Positions 12,180-35,659 of a stretch of 64,000 bases of DNA are shown piece by piece; the first letter of the stretch is position 1, and every line of letters starts with the position of its first letter. A program made the translations under genes and the position numbers. Under the pieces are notes generated by a model. That model did not search any database, had not been told where the DNA came from, and saw nothing but the letters and a program-made list of their open reading frames with translations. This DNA is from Gordius sp. MW1 (lineage: Eukaryota; Nematomorpha; Gordioida; Gordea; Gordiidae). The DNA is taken from assembly GCA_964036665.1 (NCBI GenBank), contig OZ038532.1, positions 1,302,001 to 1,366,000 of the forward strand. Direction: 5' to 3'.

Positions 12180-13028
12180 TATTTCTATAACTTGATGTCG
12201 ATCGAACTAGCGTTGTTTATATTAATCGGATAAACTAAATATGATCTTTTTGTATAATCATTTTCTTTTATATAGGAAAAAATCATAAAAATACCATATA
12301 TTATTTACAGGCAGGCACTGCGTTAGTTAATATTAATTACAAATGTAGCCAGTGATAAATAAACCTATTATATGAATAATTAATACATGTCTTTGTATTA
12401 ACCGTTTTATGATTAAGCTCAAGCAACCCAATATCGTGCAATGCTCGTTCATGATAGATTGGCTAATTTACGTCAGTCTGGAAAGCTTTATCAATTAAAA
12501 TATATAATGTTAATTCTTCTTTCCTATGTGAAGGCTAAATGCATTTTTATTCCTATAGTTCTTTAAAAATTATAGCCACTCTGACAAGACTTATAAATTA
12601 GCAGCTTATTTATAAATATATTGTAAATAACTTTTATGCTATTATTGCATACTAACTCTTTATTATTTTGCTCTAACTGAGTTATAATATTATTTATGAG
12701 AATGGTATAAAAAGAATTACATTCACGACTAAAAGACAATAAAAAGGCGCTAAAACTATATGGATCTTCAATCTTAACCATTTTCTTCTTTTCTATTTGA
12801 TCCTTGTTTGGCTACCTACAAATGATTACACAAGCCTATAAAAAAACTATCCCATAATCGGACCTATGATTCTGATAGAGAATTTTGCGCTAGATAATAA
12901 TATGCTTTTAGTTTTATTTGAAAACCTCCAGTCTTATAAATAAATGAGGCAGACCTGTGTTATTAAACACAAATTTCTTATTTTTAATTGTTTAAATAAT
13001 GAGTTTTAACAAAAAACTTAATAAATTT
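12180..13028. other. Intergenic DNA, no feature seen
   Basis: AT-rich, with short unrecognised frames only. The receptor's 5' flank shows no further exon that I can identify. Confidence 0.4.
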
Positions 13029-13038
13029 GCTAGGAAAC

Positions 13039-13187
13039 ATGGGCGTAGGCAGGATTTGAATTAGAGGGGGATAATAATGATTTAAGGAGGGCAAGGTGAT
13101 AATTCCATGAAATTTTAGCCATAATTGTATTAAATTTTAAAGATTTTTTGGGTTTAGAGGGGGACAGTGCCCCCTGGCTATGCTCAT
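13039..13187. repeat. Foldback MITE, 'catgggc(g)tagcc' family, with target duplication
   Basis: The ends are atgggcgtaggcagg and cctggctatgctcat. It is flanked by a perfect direct repeat gctaggaaac (13029-13038 and 13188-13197), taken as the target-site duplication. This copy defines the family's limits best. Confidence 0.8.
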
Positions 13188-14499
13188 GCTAGGAAACAAC
13201 AACTATTATAATATAGCTATACTGAATTCACCCACGGAATCCCATACTAATTTATAAATACGTCCATCTTACTTATGTAATTAAAATAAAGTTTGAAGGT
13301 TAGGTTAAGGGGGACAGACTTTTTATTCCTTCTAAATTGATGAATATGTTTTCAAAAATATCTCGACTCCACCATACAATTCTATTAACCAAATCAAGCA
13401 AGGTGAATTTTTAAACAAGATTGCAATATCAAATTATGATGCATATTGATAGATAAGAAAATGTATCCCTAAGCACTAAAGTCCATTTCTCTACGTTTAC
13501 TGTCACGCACCACCCAAAAATTGTCGATTCTCATTCGATTCCGCAACGGATTCATTTTAAAATTTGCTGGTAATTGTTATAAAATTTTTCCAATATCAAA
13601 CTATTACGCCTGCAAATTTTGTACGTGCCAGTAAAGACCTGCACGGGCGGCCCGAGACCCAGCCCTTAAATTTTGAGGCTTCAAAATTTCGGGTTCTGCC
13701 GGTATAGGCCCGGCCCGATATAATTTAGAAGTAGTAGCTAAGTTATTTTTTATTATATTTAAAATACTTCAGAAATTACAAACACAAACACCCACACCTT
13801 CCTCTATAACTACCTGTTACCACTATACACACCCTATTACCCTTTTGTCTTTCCCCTATTGTTTCGTAACCGCCTTATTTTGTAATTGCCATCCTTTACA
13901 CTATTCTTATAGTTGCTATTGCTTCATTTTTATAATCCCCTTTTGTATTTTACCTTATCCTTTATCTTAAAGTTGTTTCCCCCATCTTTATCTTAAATTT
14001 GTTTATCCCACTATTTCAATAAGTGTTAACTCTCTTGTTCCAACCGGTGTTCGCTATTATTCACCCTCCTATTTCAACTAGTTTTCATTATTTTTGTTTA
14101 TAAATTAAAACTTGTCGACACCTTCTCGTTCATTGGTAATTCACATCACTTGTAAGTTACCTTTTTTTCTTTTTTTTTTCTCTTTTTTTTATTGATAATG
14201 GTCGCTGGACGACCGAAATATCTAAACCCATTTCCACCCTCGCATTTTATCAATCCTAAACTACCATTATTGGAAACTAATTTTATAAATTATAATGGAT
14301 TGATAGTACATAAATACATTGATTCATTCATTTCGCGCTTTTTCTAATATACAAACAACTAAGTATGGAACAGAAAAAAAATATTGCTAATAGCTGAATA
14401 TTCAAAAAAAATTTATAAAGTAAAAAAAATTAATACCTACATAATGTTAAATAACAAGAAAAAAATGAATTTTTGGAATGACGGAAAGACCACAAATAG

Positions 14500-14765
14500 T
14501 TTCCTTCTGGTATTCTATGGAAAATGGCGTTGGCTTTATTCCAAGAAATAGACAGGCGATCGCCTCCCTCTAAATATCCCCTCGCATTTTTATTGAAACA
14601 ATCAATAGCTATCTTAATTGCAAAATTAAATTTCAAATCTTTTTTGGATTCCTGGCCTCTTCTAAAAGAGGAAGACGAAGAAATATAATGTTTTTTTAAT
14701 GTTATTATTATATAGTAGTATTTAATATTATGTTCAGATATGTATTAATAAAACTTTATCTCTCA
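14500..14765 (+). mobile_element. LINE 3' fragment inside the hAT-type element
   Basis: Plus-strand translation from about 14514 to 14690 gives ALFQEIDRRSPPSKYPLAF, LLKQSIAILIAKLNFKSFLD and SWPLLKEEDEEI, then a stop. The same C-terminus occurs at 17088-17320 and 57420-57590. It corresponds to the last about 60 residues of the LINE protein whose larger part is at 4568-5292. Confidence 0.7.
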
Positions 14766-14879
14766 AAAATAAATTTCCAGCGTTTAGCTCTCTTGTATGT
14801 ATGATTATTTCGACACCTGTTTAATTTGCCTCGAGTGAAAGGTGCTTTTCGTCAGCGGGCCGCATTTATGAAGAGCGGA

Positions 14880-15130
14880 CAACAAATTTAAACGAGGAAA
14901 TATCTCATGAATCGGGGTCAAACGTTATAAATCACCTAAAAATAACTAAAACCTTACCCTAACCTTAACCCTACCCCTATTATAGAGAACCCTAATTATG
15001 TATGAAACCTTCAGATCTACCTAAATTAAAAGCTTATATCATAGTTTTTATAGAAATTTTAGTTATTTTTAGGTGTTTTATAACGTTTGACTTGAGAACG
15101 TTTGACTTGGTACCATATCTCATGCCTCTG
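14880..15130. repeat. Palindromic (MITE-like) insertion
   Basis: The arms around 14918-14957 (gtcaaacgttataaatcacctaaaaataac...) and 15050-15092 (...ttatttttaggtgttttataacgtttgac) are inverted repeats of about 40 bp. Outer parts (atatctcatgaatc / ggtaccatatctcatg) extend the symmetry loosely. Confidence 0.6.
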
Positions 15131-15409
15131 TTTTTTTGCATCAAAATAGTTACATTGTCGATTTATAAATTTATTATGTGCGTTCTATTTTTGTAAAAAA
15201 ATTTTTACCAAAATTGAATTTGATTAAATTTCTGCAATTATTGAAATTCCGGGACCGGGCCTTGTTTAAAAGATGTTAAAATTCGGGCCCGGGCTGATTT
15301 TTTTCATTTTGAATTCCGGGTTCGGGCCTTAAAATAATTGATTTTGCAGGTCTCTACGTGCCAGAACCATGGGCATAGCCAGAAGGAGGCAGTGCCCCAA
15401 TACCTATAT

Positions 15410-16065
15410 TTGATTTTTTTTTGTATTTAAAAAAAATTATTTATTGGTGAGATTGCTAATGACTGAAAGGGAATATGCATAAAAGTGCGATGTAAACGGG
15501 GGGGGGGGAGGGTGGAATCATGCCAAATAAAAAGATCTCTCTCTATATTCACGATATTATTGGCACATATATAATTATAACAAAAGGTATTGATAAATTT
15601 GTAAGGTTATTCATTTTCTGTTACCATTAAAATCTTATAACAAAAAGATTACATTTTTGGAGAAATAAACGATATTTTTTAAATTTTCAAATTTGAAAAA
15701 ATTAGCATTTAGAGCTCGACATACAAATTTTTTTATGGCGATATAAAAAATTCCCAAATTTCATGATTTTAATAGAGCAAGGGGCTTTAGCTAGACAGGA
15801 AATTTGCGTTTAAAGGGTTTGAGTTTAAATTCAAGAAGACACAAATACAAACAAGACCATTATTATGCACGATTTAAGGTAGGCTCTTATAAATAAAAAA
15901 ACATCAATATAATACATATATCTTGTGTAAGTGCAATAATATATATCCACATATACATATGCATAATATATATAATTTTAAATAAAATAATAATCTTTTT
16001 AAAACAAAAAGTCAAAAATTATTACAGGGACATGGTGTACACGATATTTATATATTGCCAAAACG
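15410..16065. other. Intergenic DNA 3' of CUL2
   Basis: AT-rich, with a poly-G run near 15499. It probably holds the CUL2 3' UTR on the minus strand: several AATAAA or ATTAAA-like signals occur there, but I cannot choose one. Confidence 0.4.
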
Positions 16066-27976
<11,911 letters not shown>

Positions 27977-28074
27977 TACAGTTTATATTTTTCAATAAAA
28001 TGACATCAGCTGAATAATGATTTTGAGTAATTCGGCAGAGTTTTTATAAAAAATAATCAATGCTTATAACCGTC

Positions 28075-28265
28075 GCAAACTAATACTGGTGGCGATTCTG
28101 GGAGATCATAATCAAAGCATAAAAGAGTGTTGAGCTTGAATATATCTTAATCCAGACCATAAACCACAAACACAACCTTGCTTTTAATTCTAAATGTAGA
28201 TTCATCAAACTCAATATATCGCAGATTATTTCCTCGTGAATATTATAAATACACATTTATTGTAG
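28075..28265 (-). mobile_element. Possible DDE (Merlin/ISXO2-like) transposase remnant
   Basis: The minus strand reads NNLRYIEFDESTFRIKSKVV, then FVVYGLD. The IEFDES...VVFVVYGLD pattern resembles the 'EIDES...WVFGGID' core of Merlin/ISXO2 transposases. The piece is short and interrupted; the similarity is by eye only. It lies upstream of the CUL2 start. Confidence 0.3.
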
Positions 28266-28269
28266 TTTG

Positions 28270-29250
28270 CTGTACTACATGTTTATTAGCTATTACCTGC
28301 AAACATATTTAGTAGATAATATACATTTTTAGTGGGCGATGATAAGGCACAAAGGACGAAGTCACCAAGAACAAGGAAGCTTGTTACGATGCTGACTAGG
28401 AGGTTGTAATCGGTCTGGAGGTAAAAAGGCTCAATTTTTAAGAAATACTACAGGGCGGGACAGCACTTCAATAAGGACTTAATTCAAAAATTTTGGAGTG
28501 GCTAACCCGTTATATAAATTAGCATATTAAATATATTCAATATGATTATATGCCGTACCGAGATGTACCATACATGAATATAGCTACATTTATACATATA
28601 TTAGGAACTAAATTCCCTCAATCTCACCTGATTCCTCTCGCTAATCTCGCTGAAACCTAAAAATTCAAGGACCTGCTGATAAATTTATGAAGCAATTCTT
28701 TGCTTGTTTTGTTCTTGTTAAACAAATATTTATTTTTAAGAATCTATAAGGCTTTTTATAAAACCTAAATTTCGGGGGTCATAAAAAACTAAATATAAGA
28801 GTTAAGTGTTAAAAAGGTCATTTATCTTTAAAATATTGAATATTCAAGTAATGACATGCACAGTCAAAAGGTTTAAAGCGAAATGAGAAGAAGAAACAAT
28901 TGGTCGTCATAGGGCCATCTAATATATTATAGTCGTTACTGAATTTTGGAGAAGGGAAGGCCAAGATGTTTGAGAATGATTGAGTTAGGTGCAAAAGATT
29001 AATCTAGATTTTAATGATCACCTTAGATATATAACTGTTTTGGATTAAGTTGGGGTTGCCCCGGTGTAACGTAAGAAAATAACAAACGTTGTAAAATCGC
29101 GAACGTCAATTGCGAATTGCTATTCGTTTAAAACACGAAATAATGAGTTTTTTCGTTATATCACGTGTTTTTCACTAGCAGGGGATTGGGTGGGAATTCG
29201 GAAAAAGCATTGTTAATTTTGATGATCCCATTGTTATAACATGAATCATG
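28270..29250. other. Intergenic DNA upstream of CUL2
   Basis: No recognisable gene. The CUL2 promoter and 5' UTR should lie just above 27976, but no distinctive element was found. Confidence 0.4.
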
Positions 29251-29254
29251 TTTA

Positions 29255-31628
29255 TATCGACAGTTCATAATATCGACAACCATAAAAAATTAGTTTTTAA
29301 TATATTAAGTATGTATAAATTGCTTTTATATTATTACATATAGTTTATTATATAAACTTAATTATATAGCAGCCTTTACCACTTTCGTATTTGAAGGAAT
29401 GCAAATACGATTTAAAATATTTATTTAAATTTCTAGCTAAATGTATTTATTTTCTAGAACAACCGCGAATATCAATCAGTTTTATTTTTCGTACTACTAC
29501 ATCTTTAGCATAAATTTATTCAACTTCAAAAATTATTATGACTGATCAATCTCTACTGACAATTCGTTTTAAGTAGTAACAATAATAATGATGGGGGGAG
29601 GTAGGATGGCGATAAACAAATAAATGATAGCGCACAAGCGCGGTGGTAAAACAATAATGATCAGCGCATCGGTAACAACAACGATCAGCGCACTTGTACA
29701 ATAATGATAAGCGGCGCAAATAACAATAACTAACAAATAGCGATATCATCATGATTATAACATCTGAAGGCTAATTCATAGTAGGGTAATAAACCGGTAA
29801 CTAACCTTGACATTTAAATTTAAGAATAAACCACCTGGCACATTTCCAAAAGTAAAAGAAGTCATAAAATTAGAAGTAAGCGAGGGGGGGAATAGATATA
29901 CCACACCTACCCCTTTTCCCAAAAACAAATCTACCTCTGCGGATCACTCGTGAGGGTTAAATCCGCCAACGGAGGTATTAAGACTTCGACTTTTTGACAC
30001 CGACATTGACCTTGACATTCACATTGACACCGACATTAACATTGATATTGACCTAGATACTGACGCTGATTGACACTACTTCCCGACACTCAAGAATTTT
30101 GTTCCTCATAACCGAGGATGACTCATTGACTGAGTTCAGTGCCCCAAAAACCAAGGTTGACTCATTATCTGAGTTCAGTGCCTTATAAACCAAGGATGAC
30201 TCAATGAGTTCAGAGCCTTATAAACCCGAGGTTGACTCTATGAGCCGGTCTAGTAGTACAATTGCTAACCAAAAAATCTCCGTCAATTCCTTCCTTCAAA
30301 AAAATTTTCTGACGTTTCCTTCCTTCCAAATATTAATATAATTCACTTTACAAAAATTGTCCTTTCCCTTTCCATTCCTTCCTTCAAAATCTTAATACCA
30401 TTCTATTTACAAAAATAGCCAAATAATATTCAAAGAAACGCGGGGGGGGGGTTTGGTTTAATATTGATTGCTAACAATATAATCGTCATACAATTAATAT
30501 ATGAGAATCACTCAAGTAAACTATCTTAAAATAATATTAAAGTGGCACAATAAGAAACTAGGCTTCTATTTAAATCATTTGTTTTCAGTGGGTTAGAATT
30601 CAATTTTACCAGACATAACGAATTTTGATTTTCAGAATTCCCCAATGTTGCTTTCGAATCACTTCATTGAATATTTGCTAAGAAAGAATATTAATTCCCA
30701 GAATATATTTCATTTTCTGAACATGATTAACTGTCCTTTCAAGACGATCGTTCTGTTGTTAGTTAGTTGCTCGAATAATTAGTGGGAATATATTTTCCTT
30801 TTGTCTTGCCACCGGAATCAGGATATTGGAATTTCTATTGCGGGCGCGGCTTTAGTATTTTGTTCTGACACCAATTTCGTATTTGAAGGAATGCAAATAC
30901 GATTTAAAATATTTATTTAAACCTCTAGCTAAATGTATCTATTTTCTAGAACAACCGCGAATATCAATCAGTTTTATTTTTCGTACTACTACATCTTTAG
31001 CATAAATTTATTCAACTTCAAAAATTATTATGACTGATCAATCTCTACTGACAATTCGTTTTAAGTAGTAACAATAATAATGATGGGGGGAGGTAGGATG
31101 GCGATAAACAAATAAATGATAGCGCACAAGCGCGGTGGTAAAACAATAATGATCAGCGCATCGGTAACAACAACGATCAGCGCACTTGTACAATAATGAT
31201 AAGCGGCGCAAATAACAATAACTAACAAATAGCGATATCATCATGATTATAACATCTGAAGGCTAATTCATAGTAGGGTAATAAACCGGTAACTAACCTT
31301 GACATTTAAATTTAAGAATAAACCACCTGGCACATTTCCAAAAGTAAAAGAAGTCATAAAATTAGAAGTAAGCGAGGGGGGGAATAGATATACCACAACC
31401 ACACTAACTTGTATTTATTAATAATTTAGTATTTAATATATTAAGTATGTATAAATTGCTTTTATACACTTAAAATTATATACCACCCTATACCAAATAA
31501 CTTTTATTTATTAATTATATAATTTAGTGTTTAATATATTATAATAAATATGTAGAAATTGCTTATATATAATTCTATATATTTTTATGTATACATATAT
31601 TGGTTGTCGATATTATGAACAGTCGATA
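29255..31628. repeat. Inverted-repeat (MITE-like) element interrupted by an LTR-type element
   Basis: The 28-bp arm tatcgacagttcataatatc+gacaacca (29255-29282) is matched, inverted, 27/28 at 31601-31628. Without the LTR-type insertion (29383-31402) it would be about 350 bp. A block ttaatatattaagtatgtat recurs in direct orientation at 29298 and 31435, with a diverged copy near 31525. Confidence 0.65.
29383..31397. mobile_element. Small non-coding LTR-type element with 5-bp target duplication
   Basis: Two nearly identical 523-bp direct repeats (29383-29905 and 30875-31397) enclose 969 bp. A 5-bp direct repeat accac flanks the whole (29378-29382 and 31398-31402). This fits a non-autonomous LTR retrotransposon of the TRIM kind. 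The repeats do not show the usual TG...CA ends, and I see no primer-binding site or polypurine tract. No capsid, polymerase or integrase coding is present. The interior has gacattgac-type short repeats (about 29996-30080) and a degenerate roughly 50-bp tandem repeat (about 30100-30245). Near-identical terminal repeats suggest a recent insertion. Confidence 0.65.
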
Positions 31629-31639
31629 TTTTGAACAAA

Positions 31640-32480
31640 AGCGTATACCATAGCGTTTTTAAATTTGGACGTCAATTATCCCAAATCTGAATTTGAGATA
31701 ACTAATACATTAAACAAGAATTTCAGTAATTTTTTGCTTTTAATACAGATCTTGGCTGTCTTTTAAATTGATAAATTATATTCATCTTAATAACATTTTG
31801 TAAGGTAGATGCTAATTGTGTTGTATTAAATATTAAGCTAAATAACATAATATATTATGTAAAACATTAATTTTCTGCTTTTTATACAGATCTTGGCTGT
31901 CCCCTTATTTTTTACCCTCTTATAATAGTAAAAAATAGGTTAATTAAAAATTTACTGAATATTAACTTTATTATTCATTTAATAAAATTAAGCATATAAA
32001 TAACACAATTTTATCAATATTTGGCAGAAATATATAATGTTGTATAAGCTTAATTATTTCAAGCTGTATTTAAAAAAGTAAGTTGATTAAAATTTACTAA
32101 ATATTAAAATTATTATCACACACGATCCCTAAGAATTTTTTTACATCAAGCAGAAAATCACCATGGAAATTGTAAAATGAAATACAATCTCAATCCATGT
32201 CTCGATGCCAGCTCATTAATTTAATATATTTTAGCATATAACATACATAATTATTTTATTTGGAAATAAACTTCTATCGGATTTAATATATTAGCATAAA
32301 AATAACATTTTATTATTGATGATTGACGTTTTTATCCGCCAATAAGAAATATTTCAACACTTTTAATCAAAATAATAAATGACACTTGAAATGTTTGATT
32401 GACGTTACGTTAAATTTAACGATCGCTGGATCCATTGCTACACCGGCATACATTTAAATCTCAAAATTTAAAGAATAATT
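31640..32480. other. AT-rich repeats between elements
   Basis: tacagatcttggctgtc occurs at about 31745 and 31886, and AT-rich blocks with 'ttaagcatataaataacat' recur, suggesting a degenerate tandem repeat. No gene seen. Confidence 0.4.
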
Positions 32481-32483
32481 ACG

Positions 32484-33094
32484 CAGGTCTACAAATATTC
32501 ACTTTGTGATTCCATCTTGAGATCAGACCAATAATTCTAATTGAAAATTTCGCGCTGAATATTAATCTGTTTTTCCTTTTTTCCACTCCAGTTTTTTAGA
32601 TAAACGAGATTGAAAAAATGCCCTTTAATCTTTTTTGCGGCTATATTGCCATGACATTTACAATTTATATTGAAATTTTTTTTAATCCTGTAGATTGAAG
32701 TTTCATCCATAGATTCATTTTTCACCTCTATATAAAAAATTTATTCGCATTTCGGTGAACCTCTTCTCCTTATTGAAATTCGTCCCACTATGTCTGGAAA
32801 CGGAGTACATTAGATACTACATACGTGATGTTTACTAACACATCTCTCTCTATTTTTCTCTATCTCTTTCACCCCCCCCCCCCAACCAGCACCAATAGAT
32901 GAAACTTAAATCTACAGGAATAAAATAATTTTCCAGTGGCAATATAGCCTCAAAAAAGGCATTTTTGCACCTTCAACCGCGTTTATTTAAAAACTGCAAG
33001 TTTTGGAAAAAAAACTAAAAACAATTATTGTTTAGCCTAAAGTTCACTATCAGAATTAGGTCCGATTGCAGGATAGTTTTTTTTGTAGACCTGT
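32484..33094. repeat. Foldback element with long inverted arms
   Basis: The arms about 32605-32715 and 32886-32975 are inverted copies (gctatattgcca...cctgtagatt...agtttcatc against gatgaaactt...tctacagg...tggcaatatagc). Outer ends caggtctacaaa (about 32484) and gtagacctg (about 33086-33094) close the structure. The centre holds a poly-C tract near 32873. Confidence 0.65.
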
Positions 33095-33166
33095 GTTATT
33101 TGAACAAAGAAGAACAGTTGACAACTATAATTTTAAAATCCAAACATTTTATTAATCAAAAAAAGC

Positions 33167-34655
33167 TAGTGGTAAAAAAATCGAACGCGTTCAACGTTCA
33201 TTGACAAAAATCGAACGCGTTCACGTTCGTTTAGAAAAAAAAGGAACGCGATCACGTTCGTTCAAAATTTTATGATAAATTTTTTTAAAATTTAATTTAA
33301 TATAAATAATTGTCTTATGTTTTTTAATACAATAAATAGCCATGATAAAAAATAATAGTTTTATTTCGACAATATAATTATAAATCAATAGAATCTATTT
33401 TCTTATTGATTTTTAATAAGAATTCTTTTTCAAAATTGTCGTCTGATAAGCAGGAACGCTTGGCAGTTAATACAGCATTAGCTATACTAAAAACCCGCTC
33501 CACAGTGGCAGATGAGGGGATTGGAGTATTATACTTAATAAACAAATTTTTTAAAGGAGGAAATTTATTAAAAACATTTAATGTTTTGTCCTCGCTTCGA
33601 AAAATTGCGACAAGATATCATCCTCCAATCCGCCCTCTACTTCGTCGTCAAAAAATGATATCTCGGAATTTACAGCTCTTTCATTATCAATTCTAGGGGT
33701 TTCAATCCCTTTTTTCAATAAAACTAAAGGTTTATTCTTTAAAGGTTTATTTTCTCGAAGTTTAATCCAAGGCCATTGAAGCTTGAACATTAGATGTATA
33801 ATGGCCGAAAGAAAATATTGATCTTCATATATAGGTTAAAATCTTTAAAAAAAATAGATTTAATTAATTTGATAGTAATAGGTTTATTACCTTTTATTAA
33901 TCCCATTTAATACAGAGTCAATTAATGGTTGACCATATTTTAGGCTGGTAATTTTTTTTAATTTCAAAATAACTATTGTTATTGTTGGGGTCAAATAGCC
34001 CAAATGAATATTTTCCTCACTTTCTAAAATAGTGAGAGCGGTAGCAACAGGTTCCATGATCTATTTTAATATTTAAAATTTATTATAATATTTATCCTAA
34101 ATTTTATTAGGACTTACAGTACAATATTCTTCCAAAAATGTTTCATTGGTTGTAGCTAATCCTCCCATGTCAAATACATTGTCAAATAAATGAGGTTTAT
34201 CTTTTATTAATGAGTCTATTAATTTTAAGGAATTATAATATGAATTCCATCTTGTAACAACAGGTCTTATAAGCATCCTTGATAAATGACGACGATATGG
34301 TATTATGATTGTCCATATTAACCTATAAATTAAACTATAATTAATAATATCAAATTAATTAACTTTAATCTTATCTTCTTTTGCACGTTATAGTATGTTA
34401 AAAGTATTTCGAAATTAGTAATAGGAAACAAGAAAAACAGCTGATTAAAAAATATAAGACTTTTTTTTAAAAATTCGGATTAACATTGATTTTCAAATAA
34501 ATAAAAATAAAAAAGAATTTTTAAAATTGAACGAACGTTAAATTCAAACGCGTTCATCAAAAAAAGGAACGCGTTCACGTTCAAAGTTCACCAAAAAATA
34601 AAAGAACGTTCATGAACGCGTTCATAAAATTTGAACGCGTTCATTTACAGCACTA
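33167..34655 (-). mobile_element. hAT transposon with decayed transposase
   Basis: The ends tagtggtaaaaaaatcgaacg (left) and gaacgcgttcatttacagcacta (right) form imperfect terminal inverted repeats. The flanks aaaaaagc (33159-33166) and ataaaagc (34656-34663) are an 8-bp target duplication with one mismatch. Both subterminal regions carry clusters of the palindrome GAACGCGTTC or variants (33183-33260; 34530-34645), likely transposase-binding sites. Minus-strand pieces: WNSYYNSLKLIDSLIKDKPH (about 34250), MEPVATALTILESEENIHLG (about 34058), MFKLQWPW (about 33790), and the C-terminal dimerisation motif NTPIPSSATVERVFSIANAV (about 33530-33470). The frames are not continuous and no N-terminal half is visible, so it is not autonomous. 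Confidence 0.85.
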
Positions 34656-34972
34656 ATAAAAGCCGATAGCATGTTTTCCGTATGTTGGTGAGCATCGGTT
34701 ATAGTAATAGCTATTAAATGACAAAGAAGTAGGCACTTCTTTATAATAATGACAGATTAATTTTGTAGTCAATCTCAATAATATGGTGTTTAATATTTAT
34801 ATACTCTACAATTTTGATAGTTCGAAAATTGTCTTTTATGCCCATTGATGGTTTGAGTAATTTAACTTCGGAAAATACCATAAGGGTTAGTTTCCAATCT
34901 ACGAATTTTAAATATATTCACTTATATAAAATTAGTTATTCTATGTTTTTACCCTACAAACATGTAACAAAG

Positions 34973-35093
34973 GGAAGGGGGGGGGGGCGTTAAAATTTAT
35001 AAAAGTTATTGGTAAAATTCCAAAAAAAGATCATTTTGTTTTTCTCTAAATCATTATTGCCCCCCTCTAATCCCAAAACTGGCTACGCCTAGG
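34973..35093. repeat. Foldback MITE, 'catgggc(g)tagcc' family, truncated copy
   Basis: A G-rich left shoulder is followed by tctaaatcattattgccccc+ctctaatcccaaaactggctacgcc. The left terminal motif is missing. Confidence 0.6.
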
Positions 35094-35394
35094 CTTACAA
35101 ACCTAGCATTCAGGGAATCCTGTTAAAAGATATTTCACAATTATTAGATCATCTAATTATATACTCAGAAATGTTAAATCCATTGTATCGCAAGGTGGTA
35201 TAATTTATGGTCTCATAGGATTGATAAAAAAGTGGGAGGAAAGGGCCAAGATTTCGATCCGCTTGTGACCATAATCGTGAAAAAAGGGAAAAAGATGTTT
35301 TTAAATAAAGGTACTTCCTGGATTAAAATGCTAATCATCTGATCTACACCGCAAATGATTTAAGCAAAGGACTCTTAAAGAATCCTGCGATGAT

Positions 35395-35560
35395 ATAAAC
35401 TCGAACCTTCGGCCCTCGTGGGAAGGGGGAGGGGGGAAGGGAAGGGGGAAGGAAAGGGGGAAGGGGGAAGGGGGAAGGGAAGGGGGAAGGGAAGAGGGGA
35501 AGGGAAGGGCGAACTCTTCTATACTCTGTATAAAAGTAGCATATTTGCTATGCAATTTAT
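35395..35560. repeat. G-rich minisatellite with GGGCC hairpin and conserved end
   Basis: ccttcggccctcgtgggaag is followed by about 100 bp of gggaagggg-type repeats, then actctgtataaaagtagcat+atttgctatgcaatttatgggcgagaaa. The same modules occur in reverse order on the other strand at 59404-59535. Confidence 0.75.
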
Positions 35561-35659
35561 GGGCGAGAAAGGTGGGAAGGGGCGAGAATGCCTATAGGGG
35601 GGTATTAAATGCAAAATGATTAGTTAATTATTTATACAAAAAGAGTAAAAAAACGAAAA

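Larger units (their letters stand above)
13632..15356. mobile_element. Non-autonomous hAT-type element with 8-bp target duplication
   Basis: The 8-bp direct repeat cgtgccag flanks it perfectly (13624-13631 and 15357-15364). The terminal inverted repeats are taaagacctgcacggg at the left and ...gattttgcaggtctcta at the right. GC-rich subterminal repeats (cgggcggcccgag, ggcccggcccg; at the right gggaccgggcc, cgggcccggg, ccgggttcgggcc) resemble hAT subterminal transposase-binding arrays. There is no transposase. The interior carries a LINE tail (14500-14760) and a palindromic segment (14880-15130). Confidence 0.8.

Noticed and set aside
29546-31244. Identical 68-codon minus-strand frames at 29546-29752 and 31038-31244
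   Set aside because: They lie in the two long direct repeats of the LTR-type element; the translation is low-complexity (Tyr/Cys/Leu) without any domain.
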